Assembly: GCA_035759745.1 (NCBI GenBank)
Contig: DASTUF010000063.1
Span: 1-31,473, forward strand
Direction of reading: 5' to 3'
From: CAMLHP01 sp035759745
GTDB taxonomy: Bacteria > Gemmatimonadota > Gemmatimonadetes > Gemmatimonadales > GWC2-71-9
DNA: 31,473 nt
Numbering within the stretch: the first letter of the stretch is position 1; each line of letters starts with the position of its first letter. The position numbers were made by a program, and so were the translations under genes. The notes under the pieces are model-generated. The model was not told the DNA's origin, ran no database searches, and saw only the letters and a list, made by a program, of their open reading frames with translations. Shown here in pieces: positions 17,092 to 24,341 of the stretch.

Positions 17092-17120
17092 AAAAAAGGC
17101 CGTCCTCGAAAAGGCAGGCC
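17092..17120 (-). terminator. Putative terminator or attenuator before the ATP-grasp operon
   Basis: On the minus strand GGCCTGCC (17120-17113) can pair with GGACGGCC (17105-17098), six of eight pairs, around a seven-base loop, followed at once by TTTTTT (17097-17092). It stands 74 bases after the thyX stop and 14 bases before the TTG start of the first ATP-grasp gene. It could end thyX transcripts or control entry into the operon. Confidence 0.45.
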
Positions 17121-17193
17121 GTGCACGAGGTGTTGTTCGCCGACGATGCTAAGGTAAGAAGTGTCGAAGCATTGCACAATAGAAAAATCCATC

Positions 17194-17946
17194 TCAGACC
17201 TTGTGAAAGGTCACGCGACCGGCCTCGCCGCCGTCTTCCGACTGGTAAAGTTCGAAGTCGCCGAAGAGCGCCGGCGCTTCCTCGCGAAGCACTTTGAGGG
17301 CGGCGGCGGCGACGCGTCGGATTTCCTGCTCGGCCCCTTCACCCAGCCGAAGTTCCAGCATCGTGCGCCAGGCCCGGACGTTTCCGCTCACCACGATCTT
17401 CACCTCGGTGGCGTTGGGCAGCACGCTCCGCGCCGCCTCGCGCGCCATCTTCCGGCGGTGGACCTTGCTCTCGATGTGACCATACCGGGCCATCAGTCCC
17501 TCGACCGCCTCGACGTACGCGGCCTGCGCCTCCCGTACCTGCTGCTCCCATGCCGCCTCGAGGCCGGCGTCTCCCTGGATGGCGGGCGGCATTACGAAGG
17601 CGGCATGCGCCTCGTCCACATAGCGCTGGCTCAGCTGGGAGTAGCCGAAGCCGGCGCGGTGCCGCACCAGCTCATGGCTGCAGGAGCGGGAGATTCCCTC
17701 CAGCAGCAGGACATACTGGGAGTGCTCGAACACCGACCCGTGCCCCTGCTTCAGGATATTCGAGAGGTACTCGGCGGTGGTCCGGTTGGCCGGGTTGTGC
17801 TGGCTCATGTAGCACAGCCGGCCAGCAAATTCGGCCAGCCGCTCGCCATCGGTGGAGTCGCCCTGCCAGGAGACCGGCAGGTGGGACGGCTCCAGGAATT
17901 GCGGCCGGCCGATGAGGGTGACGCGGGGGGTGCGGATGATTTCCAT
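17194..17946 (-). CDS. thyX: Flavin-dependent thymidylate synthase ThyX
   Basis: Makes dTMP from dUMP using FAD, NADPH and methylene-tetrahydrofolate; homotetrameric, cytoplasmic. 250 residues, normal size. N-terminal CYMSQHNPANRTTAEYLSNILKQGHGSVFEHSQYV holds the His-Glu-His flavin/dUMP region typical of the family. The signature is RHR (95-97) then AGFGYSQL and Ser106, SQRYVDE; there are eight residues between RHR and the Ser rather than the usual seven. The C-terminal part has RKMAREAARSVLPNATEVKIVVSGNVRAWRTMLELR, with the dUMP-binding Arg pattern complete. ATG 17946 has GAAGGGA close upstream. It lies after the FAD-oxidase gene, separated by two alternative hairpins. Confidence 0.95.
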   Translation of the reverse strand: MEIIRTPRVTLIGRPQFLEPSHLPVSWQGDSTDGERLAEFAGRLCYMSQHNPANRTTAEYLSNILKQGHGSVFEHSQYVLLLEGISRSCSHELVRHRAGFGYSQLSQRYVDEAHAAFVMPPAIQGDAGLEAAWEQQVREAQAAYVEAVEGLMARYGHIESKVHRRKMAREAARSVLPNATEVKIVVSGNVRAWRTMLELRLGEGAEQEIRRVAAAALKVLREEAPALFGDFELYQSEDGGEAGRVTFHKV

Positions 17947-17960
17947 GGGATCCCTTCAAT

Positions 17961-17995
17961 GGGGCGCATATTTGCGGGCGCACGCGGTGCGCCCC
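17961..17995 (-). terminator. Alternative hairpins between the oxidase gene and thyX
   Basis: On the minus strand GGGGCGCA (17995-17988) can pair with TGCGCCC (17982-17976) around a five-base loop, 7 bp perfect, or with TGCGCCCC (17968-17961), 8 bp perfect, around 19 bases. The two structures exclude each other. The second one ends 14 bases before the thyX ATG, so it could also hide the ribosome site region. No T-run follows. Confidence 0.45.
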
Positions 17996-17998
17996 TTC

Positions 17999-19618
17999 CT
18001 AATCGATCAACGCCAACCGGGGCGTGGCATACCCGCCCTCGCGCTCGATGGCGCGGAGGCCGGCGGCGATGCTGGCCGGAATGGGAGCGGCGTCGCGACC
18101 GACCTTGAGCCGGGCGATGGACGGCGCCGCCCCGAGCTTGATGCCGGGATTGAAAATACCGTCGGGGTCAAAGGCCTGCTTCACCTTCTGGAAGAGCTCG
18201 GTCACCTCCGGTCCGAACATCCGCTCCACCAGCGGCGCTCGAAGCCGGCCGTCGCCGTGCTCGCCCGAAAGCGTTCCCGACAAGCCGGCCACCGCGGCCG
18301 ATACTTCGTCGAGCAGCGCCGAGGTCCGGGCTTCCCATCCGTCGGCAGTCGTGTCCGGCAGCAGGTTGCAATGGAGATGGCCGTCGCCGGCGTGGCCGAA
18401 GAGGACGATGCCGATGCCCTGGCGGGAGGCCGCGGCCCGCACCGCCTTGATGTAGGCGCCGAGCGAGGCGAGCGGAACGCAGCCGTCCTCGATCACCTGC
18501 AGCGACCGGCGCGACTCGGGCAGGCGAGCGAGGATGGGACTCGCTGCATGGCGAAGCGCCCACAACCGGCGCACATCGGCGGGGTCCAGCGCGGTCTCGA
18601 CCTGGGCAGCATGGGGCCGCACCGCCCGCACCGCCTGGCGGAGCTGCTCCCCCAGTGTGTGCTCGTCCTCGGCTTCGACCTCGACCAGCAGCACCGCTTC
18701 GATCCCGGGGGCCGACTCCTCTTCCAGCAGGTCGAGGAAGGTCCGGTCTATCAGTTCGACCGCGGACGGCTCGACTTCGAGCACGGCCGACACCGCGTCC
18801 GGCAACTGGTCGAGGGAAGTGAGGGCAATGCGGAGTGCGGCGGAGGCGCGAGGCACCCGATCGAGCCGCCACTCGATCGCAGTCACGACGCCAAGCGTGC
18901 CTTCGGCTCCGATGACGAGGTCGAGGAGGTCGCCGGTGCGGAGCCAGGCATCGAGGGCATAGCCGGAAGAGTTCTTCCGGGTGTGGGGAAAGGCAGCGCG
19001 AACTGCGTCGGCCTTGCCGCGGATGGCGAGCTCGGCACCGGATGCGAAGCGCTGCACCACCGCAGCCGAGGGTGGCGCCGGCTTGCCGCGCTGGAGCCGA
19101 ATGCGCTCGGCGTCAGCGGTGACCAGCTCGATCGCGTTGACCCAGGGTCGCACGCTACCGAAGCGCACGCTGCGCGCGCCGGCCGCGTTGGTCGAGACCA
19201 TGCCGCCCAGCGTGGCCCACTGCCCGCTCGACGGATCGGGGGGCAGCCGGAGCCCGTGCTCACCGGCAGCGCGGTGCAGCTCGCCCCAGGTCACCGACGC
19301 ACCGGTCCGCGCCATCAACCGCTCCGGCCGGACCTCGAGTGGCCGCTCGGCCAGGCTCGTGAGGTCCAGGATTACCCCGTCGCCCACGTTCCCGCCGCCC
19401 ATCGCGCTGCCCGCGCCGCGCGGGACGAGGGAGAGGTGCTCCTGCCGGGCCCACCGGACCAGGTGCACCACGTCGCTGATGCCGGCGGGAATGGCGACGG
19501 CCTGGGGCACGATGCGGTAGATGCCCGCGCCTTCGGCGTACGCCGCCCGTGCGGCTTCGTCAGTTCGGAACGTGCCGCTGACCCGGGGCGCGTGGAGGGA
19601 GGCAGGTGCGGCTGGCAT
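17999..19618 (-). CDS. FAD-binding oxidase/dehydrogenase, GlcD / D-lactate dehydrogenase type
   Basis: Flavoprotein of the VAO/PCMH family that oxidises 2-hydroxy acids or similar; 539 residues from ATG 19618 (a longer reading to 19723 would overlap the divergent DUF116 gene and adds no conserved sequence). The FAD-binding pyrophosphate loop is VPRGAGSAMGGGNVGDG (about 64-81), then GGMVSTNAAGARSVRFGSVRPWV and IGAEGTLGVVT. The C-terminal FAD-oxidase domain has IVLFGHAGDGHLHCNLLPD (metal/substrate His cluster), SGEHGDGR, and the final helix AFDPDGIFNPG. No iron-sulfur domain is fused, so it is like GlcD rather than the 950-residue FAD/Fe-S proteins, and no glcE/glcF partner lies next to it. Natural substrate not determined. 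Confidence 0.9.
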   Translation of the reverse strand: MPAAPASLHAPRVSGTFRTDEAARAAYAEGAGIYRIVPQAVAIPAGISDVVHLVRWARQEHLSLVPRGAGSAMGGGNVGDGVILDLTSLAERPLEVRPERLMARTGASVTWGELHRAAGEHGLRLPPDPSSGQWATLGGMVSTNAAGARSVRFGSVRPWVNAIELVTADAERIRLQRGKPAPPSAAVVQRFASGAELAIRGKADAVRAAFPHTRKNSSGYALDAWLRTGDLLDLVIGAEGTLGVVTAIEWRLDRVPRASAALRIALTSLDQLPDAVSAVLEVEPSAVELIDRTFLDLLEEESAPGIEAVLLVEVEAEDEHTLGEQLRQAVRAVRPHAAQVETALDPADVRRLWALRHAASPILARLPESRRSLQVIEDGCVPLASLGAYIKAVRAAASRQGIGIVLFGHAGDGHLHCNLLPDTTADGWEARTSALLDEVSAAVAGLSGTLSGEHGDGRLRAPLVERMFGPEVTELFQKVKQAFDPDGIFNPGIKLGAAPSIARLKVGRDAAPIPASIAAGLRAIEREGGYATPRLALID

Positions 19619-19663
19619 GGCCCCGAAAATAGCAGATGGGCGCACTCGTGGTAGATTTCCGGC

Positions 19664-20461
19664 ATGGGAGAAAGCAGTCGCGCACAGCTGATTCATATCG
19701 ACGTTGACCGGCGCCTGGGCCACGAGTGGGACGAGTGGGACGGGCGGCCGCTGCCGGGCCAGGGCAACTTCGATGCTCCGCCGTCACTGTTCTTCGCGTG
19801 GTCGGCGGGGGCAATCGTCCTCGCCGGCGCCGTGGCGGCTGCGCTGCTCTACCTGCTCGCACCTCGACTCGGTGCGATTCATCCCGCTATCCCGACGGTG
19901 CTCTGGATTACCCTGCTCGCCGGTTTCGCCGCCACCGCAGTCTGGTGGGGACTCCTGCTGGCCTCGGTTGTCGGGCGTCGGCCGCTCCTGCCCGAGCGCC
20001 TCGCCGAGCGAGGTCCTTATCTCCAGCTCATGTCGCTGACGTCGAAGGTGGCGGCGCGGTTCGGCTGGCGCGACTGGGTCGAGAACGCATCGGTGAAGGT
20101 GTACAACGCACTGGCCGTGGAACGGGGCCGGACGGTGGGCAAGGGTGAGTTGCTGGTGCTGATTCCGCGCTGCCTGTCGAAGGACACCCTGGATGGCGTG
20201 CTTCAGGTGGCGGGGAAGTACGACGTGCCGGTCTTTGTGGCGACGCGGGGCCAGCTGGCCCGGCGCGTGATCCGGGAGCGGCGTCCCCGCGCAGTAGTGG
20301 CGGTGGCCTGCGAGCGGGACATGGTCACCGGGCTCCACGATGTGGCGGGCAAGGTGCCGGTCCTCGGACTCACGATGACGCTTCCGGCGGGTCCGTGCAA
20401 GGATGCCCGGCTGGACATGCCGAAGCTTGAGGAGTGGGTGAGGAACTACGTGAAGGCGTAG
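19664..20461 (+). CDS. DUF116 membrane-anchored protein
   Basis: 265-residue protein with two membrane helices (about 44-66 and 77-101) followed by a cytoplasmic DUF116 domain of unknown function. The domain has three well-placed Cys: Cys170 in IPRCLSKDTL, Cys216 in VAVACERDMVTG and Cys245 in GPCKDARLD; their spacing looks like a metal or redox site. The GKYDVPVFVATRGQLARRVIRERRPRAVV segment is typical. ATG 19664 follows only 45 bases of divergent gap; TAGATT lies 5 bases before it, so the message could be almost leaderless. The N-terminal 40 residues are acidic and Trp-rich (EWDEWDG). Followed by a long inverted repeat shared with the convergent SPOR gene. Confidence 0.85.
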   Translation: MGESSRAQLIHIDVDRRLGHEWDEWDGRPLPGQGNFDAPPSLFFAWSAGAIVLAGAVAAALLYLLAPRLGAIHPAIPTVLWITLLAGFAATAVWWGLLLASVVGRRPLLPERLAERGPYLQLMSLTSKVAARFGWRDWVENASVKVYNALAVERGRTVGKGELLVLIPRCLSKDTLDGVLQVAGKYDVPVFVATRGQLARRVIRERRPRAVVAVACERDMVTGLHDVAGKVPVLGLTMTLPAGPCKDARLDMPKLEEWVRNYVKA

Positions 20462-20462
20462 G

Positions 20463-20527
20463 GCGTGAGGCGTGAGGCGTGTGACTAGCGGTCAGGCTTT
20501 GTTCTATTCTTCACGCCCCACGCCTCA
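20463..20527. repeat. Inverted pair of heptamer repeats, likely bidirectional terminator
   Basis: Three tandem heptamers GCGTGAG, GCGTGAG, GCGTGTG (20463-20483) face two inverted copies CACGCCC, CACGCCT (20512-20525). TGAGGCGTGAGGCGTG (20466-20481) pairs with 20512-20527 with one mismatch in 16, across a 30-base loop that carries TTTGTTCTATTCTT. It fills the gap between the DUF116 stop and the SPOR-gene stop. Confidence 0.75.
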
Positions 20528-21433
20528 TTCGCGCACTACAAACGCATCCCCGAACATCTTCCTGATCTCCGCCAGCTGAGCGTCCGCAAAGGGATGCGCA
20601 TTCCAGAGCTGGGTCCGCACCTTCCAGAAGCCGCCTTCCTTCACAATTCGCGGATCGAACCCGATGCGGGCCAACTGCACCGACGTCGCGGCGGCAGTGG
20701 CGCTGTCGGTCTCGGCAGCGACCTGGACAGCGAAGCCATGGCTGGGCGGCTGGACGGCTGGGCGGCTGGGCGGCTCGGCGGCTGGACGGCTGGGCGGCTG
20801 GACGGCCACTGGGGTTGTGTCGCGTGCGGCTGCCATCGTGTCCGCAACTGAAGTGTCCGGACTCTCGACTCTCAGCTCTCGACTCTCGACTAGCACGTCA
20901 GGCCGCGGAACGGCCCCCGGGTCCATGGTCGGCGGGCGGACCGCGACCACCTCGGGCGCGCCGAATTCGATGGCGTTGGTGGTAATGCCGACATCGGCAA
21001 ACGACTCGCGAACCAGCTGGCGGGTGGGATGGGTGTACGGAACGCTCCGCTCCAATTCACGGGGCGGGCGCGACGGATCTGCCACGGCGCGATACACGGT
21101 TTCCACCGTGACCGTACTCCATCCGTGGCGGCTGGGGGTGGCCCACCCGCGGATGCGGACGACTTGAGGACCCAGCGTGCTGCCGCCTGCCGGCTGCTTG
21201 CTGGTGGTGTCAAACCACTGAGACTCGAAATAGCCGTCCTGCGGAGCCACGGTGGCCACGGGGATGCCGGCATCCTGGAGGCTTTCCGCCAGCAGCTTGG
21301 TGGCTTCGATCGGATCCAGCTCGACGTCCGCCGATCGCGCCTCCGGCATGGGAGCGAACCCGGGGCGGGCGTTGGACGAAAGGCAGCCCGCGATTCCGAA
21401 CAGGATCAGGGCGCTGAGTGCCGGTCGCATCAT
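20525..21433 (-). CDS. SPOR-domain lipoprotein with two in-frame tandem repeat arrays
   Basis: 302-residue exported lipoprotein: signal peptide with lipobox IAGC (Cys17), an unknown N-terminal domain (about 40-165, GYFESQWFDT, RIRGWATP, VTVETVYRAV), a Pro/Ser/Arg-rich linker (211-231), and a C-terminal SPOR domain from 233 (FAVQVAAE, ARIGFDPRIVKEGGFWKVRT). SPOR domains bind denuded septal peptidoglycan. Residues 181-192 are coded by four heptamer repeats and 211-231 by eight octamer repeats; neither unit is a multiple of three. Its start overlaps the stop of the upstream gene as ATGA (21430-21433). Last gene of the thiolase-slipin operon and convergent with DUF116. Confidence 0.8.
   Translation of the reverse strand: MMRPALSALILFGIAGCLSSNARPGFAPMPEARSADVELDPIEATKLLAESLQDAGIPVATVAPQDGYFESQWFDTTSKQPAGGSTLGPQVVRIRGWATPSRHGWSTVTVETVYRAVADPSRPPRELERSVPYTHPTRQLVRESFADVGITTNAIEFGAPEVVAVRPPTMDPGAVPRPDVLVESRELRVESPDTSVADTMAAARDTTPVAVQPPSRPAAEPPSRPAVQPPSHGFAVQVAAETDSATAAATSVQLARIGFDPRIVKEGGFWKVRTQLWNAHPFADAQLAEIRKMFGDAFVVRE
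20740..20803 (-). repeat. Octamer tandem repeat, eight copies, inside the SPOR gene
   Basis: Reading the plus strand, eight adjacent units of GGCTGGGC or GGCTGGAC (one GGCTCGGC) fill 20740-20803. On the coding strand three units make eight codons, giving the PPSRPAAE / PPSRPAVQ linker. A gain or loss of one unit shifts the frame before the SPOR domain. Confidence 0.85.
20861..20888 (-). repeat. Heptamer tandem repeat, four copies, inside the SPOR gene
   Basis: Plus-strand units ACTCTCG, ACTCTCA, GCTCTCG, ACTCTCG lie head to tail. On the coding strand they give VESRELRVES. The purine-rich seven-base unit is of the same kind as the repeats at 20463 and 31396, but here it is inside a gene and in one orientation only. 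Confidence 0.8.
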
Positions 21434-22254
21434 CGGATCATTCTCCGCAGTTCATCGGCCAACAGGGTTCCCACTCCAGACCGCGGCGGCAGCTGCCGGC
21501 GCCGAGCGGCGTTCTGCTCCAGGTGGTCGAGCGCGCGTTCCAGCCCCAGCGTCACGCGCTCTACCCGAGCCGGATACTGGCGCATCGCGCCATAGCCGAG
21601 CCCGGTGCCCAGAGCGAGCGGCGCAATGGCGATCGGGGCGAATGCGCCAAGCGAGAGCAGTATTGCGGCACCGGCGACACCGGCCGACAGCAGCGCCGCT
21701 CCGCCGCCGACATAGCCGCCGCGAATGCCCCGGAGGTCGGCGGTCAACGCCACGTGGACGTAGCCGGTTTCCAGGGCAGCGATGGTTCCGCGGATGCTCG
21801 CCACCTGGTGCAGCAGGTAGCCCCGGCTCTGGCGTCCCAGCGCGGCGCTCCCGCGCCGAATCGCGGCCTGGATCCCGCCGAGCGGTTCCCAGAGAACACT
21901 GCCCTGCTGCTCGCGCTGCACCACCAGCAGTTCGCTGTCGGACATGTACGCCATGATGGCGGCCTGTACCCGTTCGGTCTCGCCCTGGACCACGCGCTGG
22001 GCGGTGACTTCTCCCGGCCCGGCGAGCCGCCCCAGCAATCCGCTGGCGGATGAGGTACCCACGCGAGCCCGCTCTTCCAGCAATGCCTGCTGCAGATAGC
22101 GCGCGGGCAGGCCCACCTCCCGGCCGAGGGCCATGACTTCCTGGTCGGTGAGGTCATGCCCCGGATCGCGCTCGCCCGCCTGCAGCTCGGTGGCTCGCTT
22201 CAGGATCCGCTCGAGCGCCTCGCGGTCGATCCGGGCCGGGAGTCCTCCGGTCAT
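21430..22254 (-). CDS. Two-helix membrane protein of unknown function
   Basis: 274 residues from ATG 22254, which overlaps the slipin stop as ATGA; longer in-frame readings run back through the slipin gene and are not real. The N-terminal part (7-60, IDREALERILKRATELQAGE..LTDQEVMALGREVGLPARYLQQAL) is a helical segment like those used as small scaffold modules in related bacteria. The middle has no recognised motif. Two adjacent hydrophobic helices lie near 190-228 (GGAALLSAGVAGAAILLSLG and FAPIAIAPLALGTGLGYGA), followed by a basic, amphipathic tail with possible coiled coil (RVTLGLERALDHLEQNA). It may be a partner of the slipin encoded just upstream. Confidence 0.75.
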   Translation of the reverse strand: MTGGLPARIDREALERILKRATELQAGERDPGHDLTDQEVMALGREVGLPARYLQQALLEERARVGTSSASGLLGRLAGPGEVTAQRVVQGETERVQAAIMAYMSDSELLVVQREQQGSVLWEPLGGIQAAIRRGSAALGRQSRGYLLHQVASIRGTIAALETGYVHVALTADLRGIRGGYVGGGAALLSAGVAGAAILLSLGAFAPIAIAPLALGTGLGYGAMRQYPARVERVTLGLERALDHLEQNAARRRQLPPRSGVGTLLADELRRMIR

Positions 22255-23120
22255 CGGCGTGCGTCGTCGTCCGGGCTGATGCCGACGCTCTCCTTCTCCT
22301 TCACCTTGAACTGTGGCAGCGTCGGATCGGGTGCGGGCAATGCGGCCTGCCCCGAACCTGCGCGGGTGCTGACTGCCTCTGCAGTCCGCTCGATGAAGGG
22401 GCGGATCATCTCGATCGGGATGGGAAAGATCGTGGTCGAGTTGTTCTCGGACGCAATCTCGGTGACGGTCTGCAGGTAGCGCAGCTGGAGCGCGCTGGGT
22501 GCGGTCGAGAGCATCTTCGCCGCTTCGGCCAGCGTCTCCGACGCCTGCAGCTCGCCCTGCGCGGCGATCACCTTGGCGCGTCGCTCCCGTTCGGCTTCGG
22601 CCTGGCGGGCCATGGCCCGCTTCATCTGCTCGGGCAGGTCCACGTCCTTCACCTCGACCGCCGACACCGCGATGCCCCACGCATCGGTGCGCTCGTCGAT
22701 GATCCGCTTGAGGACCGCGTTGATCTTCTCGCGGTCGGAGAGCAGCTCGTCCAGTTCGACCTCGCCCAGCACCGAACGCAGCGTGGTCTGCGCCAGCTGG
22801 CTGGTGGCGTAGAGGTAGTCCTCGATCTCGAGGATGGCGGTGGACGGATCACTGACGCGGAAGTAGAGTACCGCGTTGACCCGCACCGAGACGTTGTCAC
22901 GGGTGATCACGTCCTGGGGTGGGATGTCCAGCGCCACGATCCGCAGCGACACCCGCTTCATGGTGGCGAACCCTGTCGGCAGGAATATCAGCCCGGGTCC
23001 CTTGGTGCCGGAGAACCGGCCGAGGAAGAAGGAAACACCGCGCTCGTACTGATTGAGCACCCGAAGGCTGGCGAACACATAGACTACGGCGACGCCGAGC
23101 GCCGCAAGCAATTCCATCAT
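22251..23120 (-). CDS. Slipin (SPFH / band 7 membrane-scaffold protein)
   Basis: 289 residues. One N-terminal membrane helix (LLAALGVAVVYVFASLRVL), then an SPFH/band-7 domain: NQYERGVSFFLGRFSGTKGPGLIFLPTGF, VVALDIPPQDVITRDNVSVRVNAVLYFRV (core pattern), and AVEVKDVDLPEQMKRAMARQAEAERERRAKVIAAQGE, the signature coiled-coil region. The tail is Pro/Ala-rich and ends acidic/basic. Slipins form oligomeric membrane microdomains and are often paired with NfeD or a membrane protease; neither is here. Instead the gene overlaps thiolase upstream (23117-23120) and a two-helix membrane protein downstream (22251-22254). Confidence 0.92.
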   Translation of the reverse strand: MMELLAALGVAVVYVFASLRVLNQYERGVSFFLGRFSGTKGPGLIFLPTGFATMKRVSLRIVALDIPPQDVITRDNVSVRVNAVLYFRVSDPSTAILEIEDYLYATSQLAQTTLRSVLGEVELDELLSDREKINAVLKRIIDERTDAWGIAVSAVEVKDVDLPEQMKRAMARQAEAERERRAKVIAAQGELQASETLAEAAKMLSTAPSALQLRYLQTVTEIASENNSTTIFPIPIEMIRPFIERTAEAVSTRAGSGQAALPAPDPTLPQFKVKEKESVGISPDDDARR

Positions 23121-24334
23121 CGTTGCCTCCGCGACGAAACTCCCGTGTCGACAATCAGCGCGATGCCCTGGCCGCCCCCGATGCAGGCCGTTCCCAGGCC
23201 GAAGCGACCCTTGCGCCGGGGCAGCGCATGCAGCAGGTGAGCCGTGATCCGGGCGCCGCTGGCACCCAGTGGATGCCCGATGGCGATGGCGCCGCCGTCA
23301 ACGTTGGTGCGCGCCGGATCGAGTTCGAGCTCGCGCTCGACGGCCAGGTACTGGGCGGCGAACGCTTCGTTGACTTCAACGAGATCCATGGCGTCAAGTT
23401 TCATGCTGGCGCGTTCCAGCGCCTGGCGCGTCGCGGGTACCGGACCGAAGCCCATGATCGACGGGTCCACGCCCGCGGTGCCCCACGCAACCAGCCGGCC
23501 GAGCACGGGTAGGCTGGCGACGCGATCGGCCCGGGCGACGACCAGCATGCCGGCGCCATCGGAGATGCCCGAGGCGTTGCCTGCCGTCACCACGCCGTCC
23601 TTACGGAAGTAGGGCGGCAGCTTGGCGAGGCCGGCGGCTGTGCTGTCGGGCCGGCGATGCTCGTCCGCAGCCCAGGCTACTGCCTGCTTGGTCTTGCGGT
23701 CGCGCAGCTCGACCGGAATCACCTCATCGGCAAAGTCACCCCGGTCCCACGCAGCGGCGGCGCGCTGCTGGCTCCGGAGCGCCACCGCATCTACATCTTC
23801 GCGAGTGAGGTTGTAGCGGTCGGCGAGATTCTCCGCGGTCTCCGCCATCGAGAGGTCGCACTGCGTATCGCGCAGCGTCTCCCAGAGCGAATCCTCGAAC
23901 GGCGGGGAGGGACCGAGTCGCAAGCCCCAGCGCGCGCCGCGCACTACGTGGGGCGCCTGGCTCATCGATTCGGTGCCGCCGGCGAGGACGATCTCTGCGT
24001 CGCCGGTCATGATCCGTTGTGCGGCCTGGATGATGGCTTCGAATCCGGAGCCGCAGAGCCGGTTGACGGTGACAGCCGGGGTTTCGATTCTGCAGCCGGC
24101 GCGGAGGGCTACATGGCGGGCGAGGTATGGCGCATCGACCGAGGTCTGCGCCACATTTCCGACTATCACATGTTCGATCTGCTCGGCCCGGATGCCCGAC
24201 CGGGCGATGGCTTCCCTGGCGGCGACCGTAGCCAGGTCGGTCGCCGTCAGGTCCCTGAGGGACCCACCGAAGCTCCCGAATCCGGTCCGGACGGCCGAGA
24301 GCACGACCACGTCTTGAGGCGAGAGGGGTGGCAT
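23117..24334 (-). CDS. Acetyl-CoA acetyltransferase (thiolase II family)
   Basis: Condenses two acetyl-CoA to acetoacetyl-CoA or runs the reverse thiolysis; cytoplasmic tetramer; 405 residues from ATG 24334. Catalytic residues are all there: Cys94 in NRLCGSGFEA, His354 in GHPLGASGAR, Cys384 in CIGGGQG. Other marks: NAFAAQ-type motif (VNEAFAAQYLAVE) and VTAGNASGISDGA. No other fatty-acid or hydroxybutyrate genes are adjacent, so the pathway (beta-oxidation, mevalonate or polyester) is open. ATG 24334 lies in TATATATATG with no ribosome site, so the message may be leaderless. First gene of a four-gene operon whose members overlap by four bases each. Confidence 0.94.
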   Translation of the reverse strand: MPPLSPQDVVVLSAVRTGFGSFGGSLRDLTATDLATVAAREAIARSGIRAEQIEHVIVGNVAQTSVDAPYLARHVALRAGCRIETPAVTVNRLCGSGFEAIIQAAQRIMTGDAEIVLAGGTESMSQAPHVVRGARWGLRLGPSPPFEDSLWETLRDTQCDLSMAETAENLADRYNLTREDVDAVALRSQQRAAAAWDRGDFADEVIPVELRDRKTKQAVAWAADEHRRPDSTAAGLAKLPPYFRKDGVVTAGNASGISDGAGMLVVARADRVASLPVLGRLVAWGTAGVDPSIMGFGPVPATRQALERASMKLDAMDLVEVNEAFAAQYLAVERELELDPARTNVDGGAIAIGHPLGASGARITAHLLHALPRRKGRFGLGTACIGGGQGIALIVDTGVSSRRQR

Positions 24335-24341
24335 ATATATA
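24314..24341 (+). promoter_or_regulatory. Putative promoter for the propeller-lipoprotein cluster
   Basis: TTGAGG (24314-24319), 16 bases, TATATA (24336-24341). It overlaps the start of the divergent thiolase gene. Transcripts would begin near 24348, so the following gene would need a start codon after this point; only TTG 24380 fits among usual codons. Confidence 0.35.

Noticed and set aside
22255..22680. Longer start for the two-helix membrane protein
   Set aside because: It overlaps the slipin gene in another frame and is Arg/Gly-rich shadow sequence; ATG 22254 with ATGA overlap is clear.
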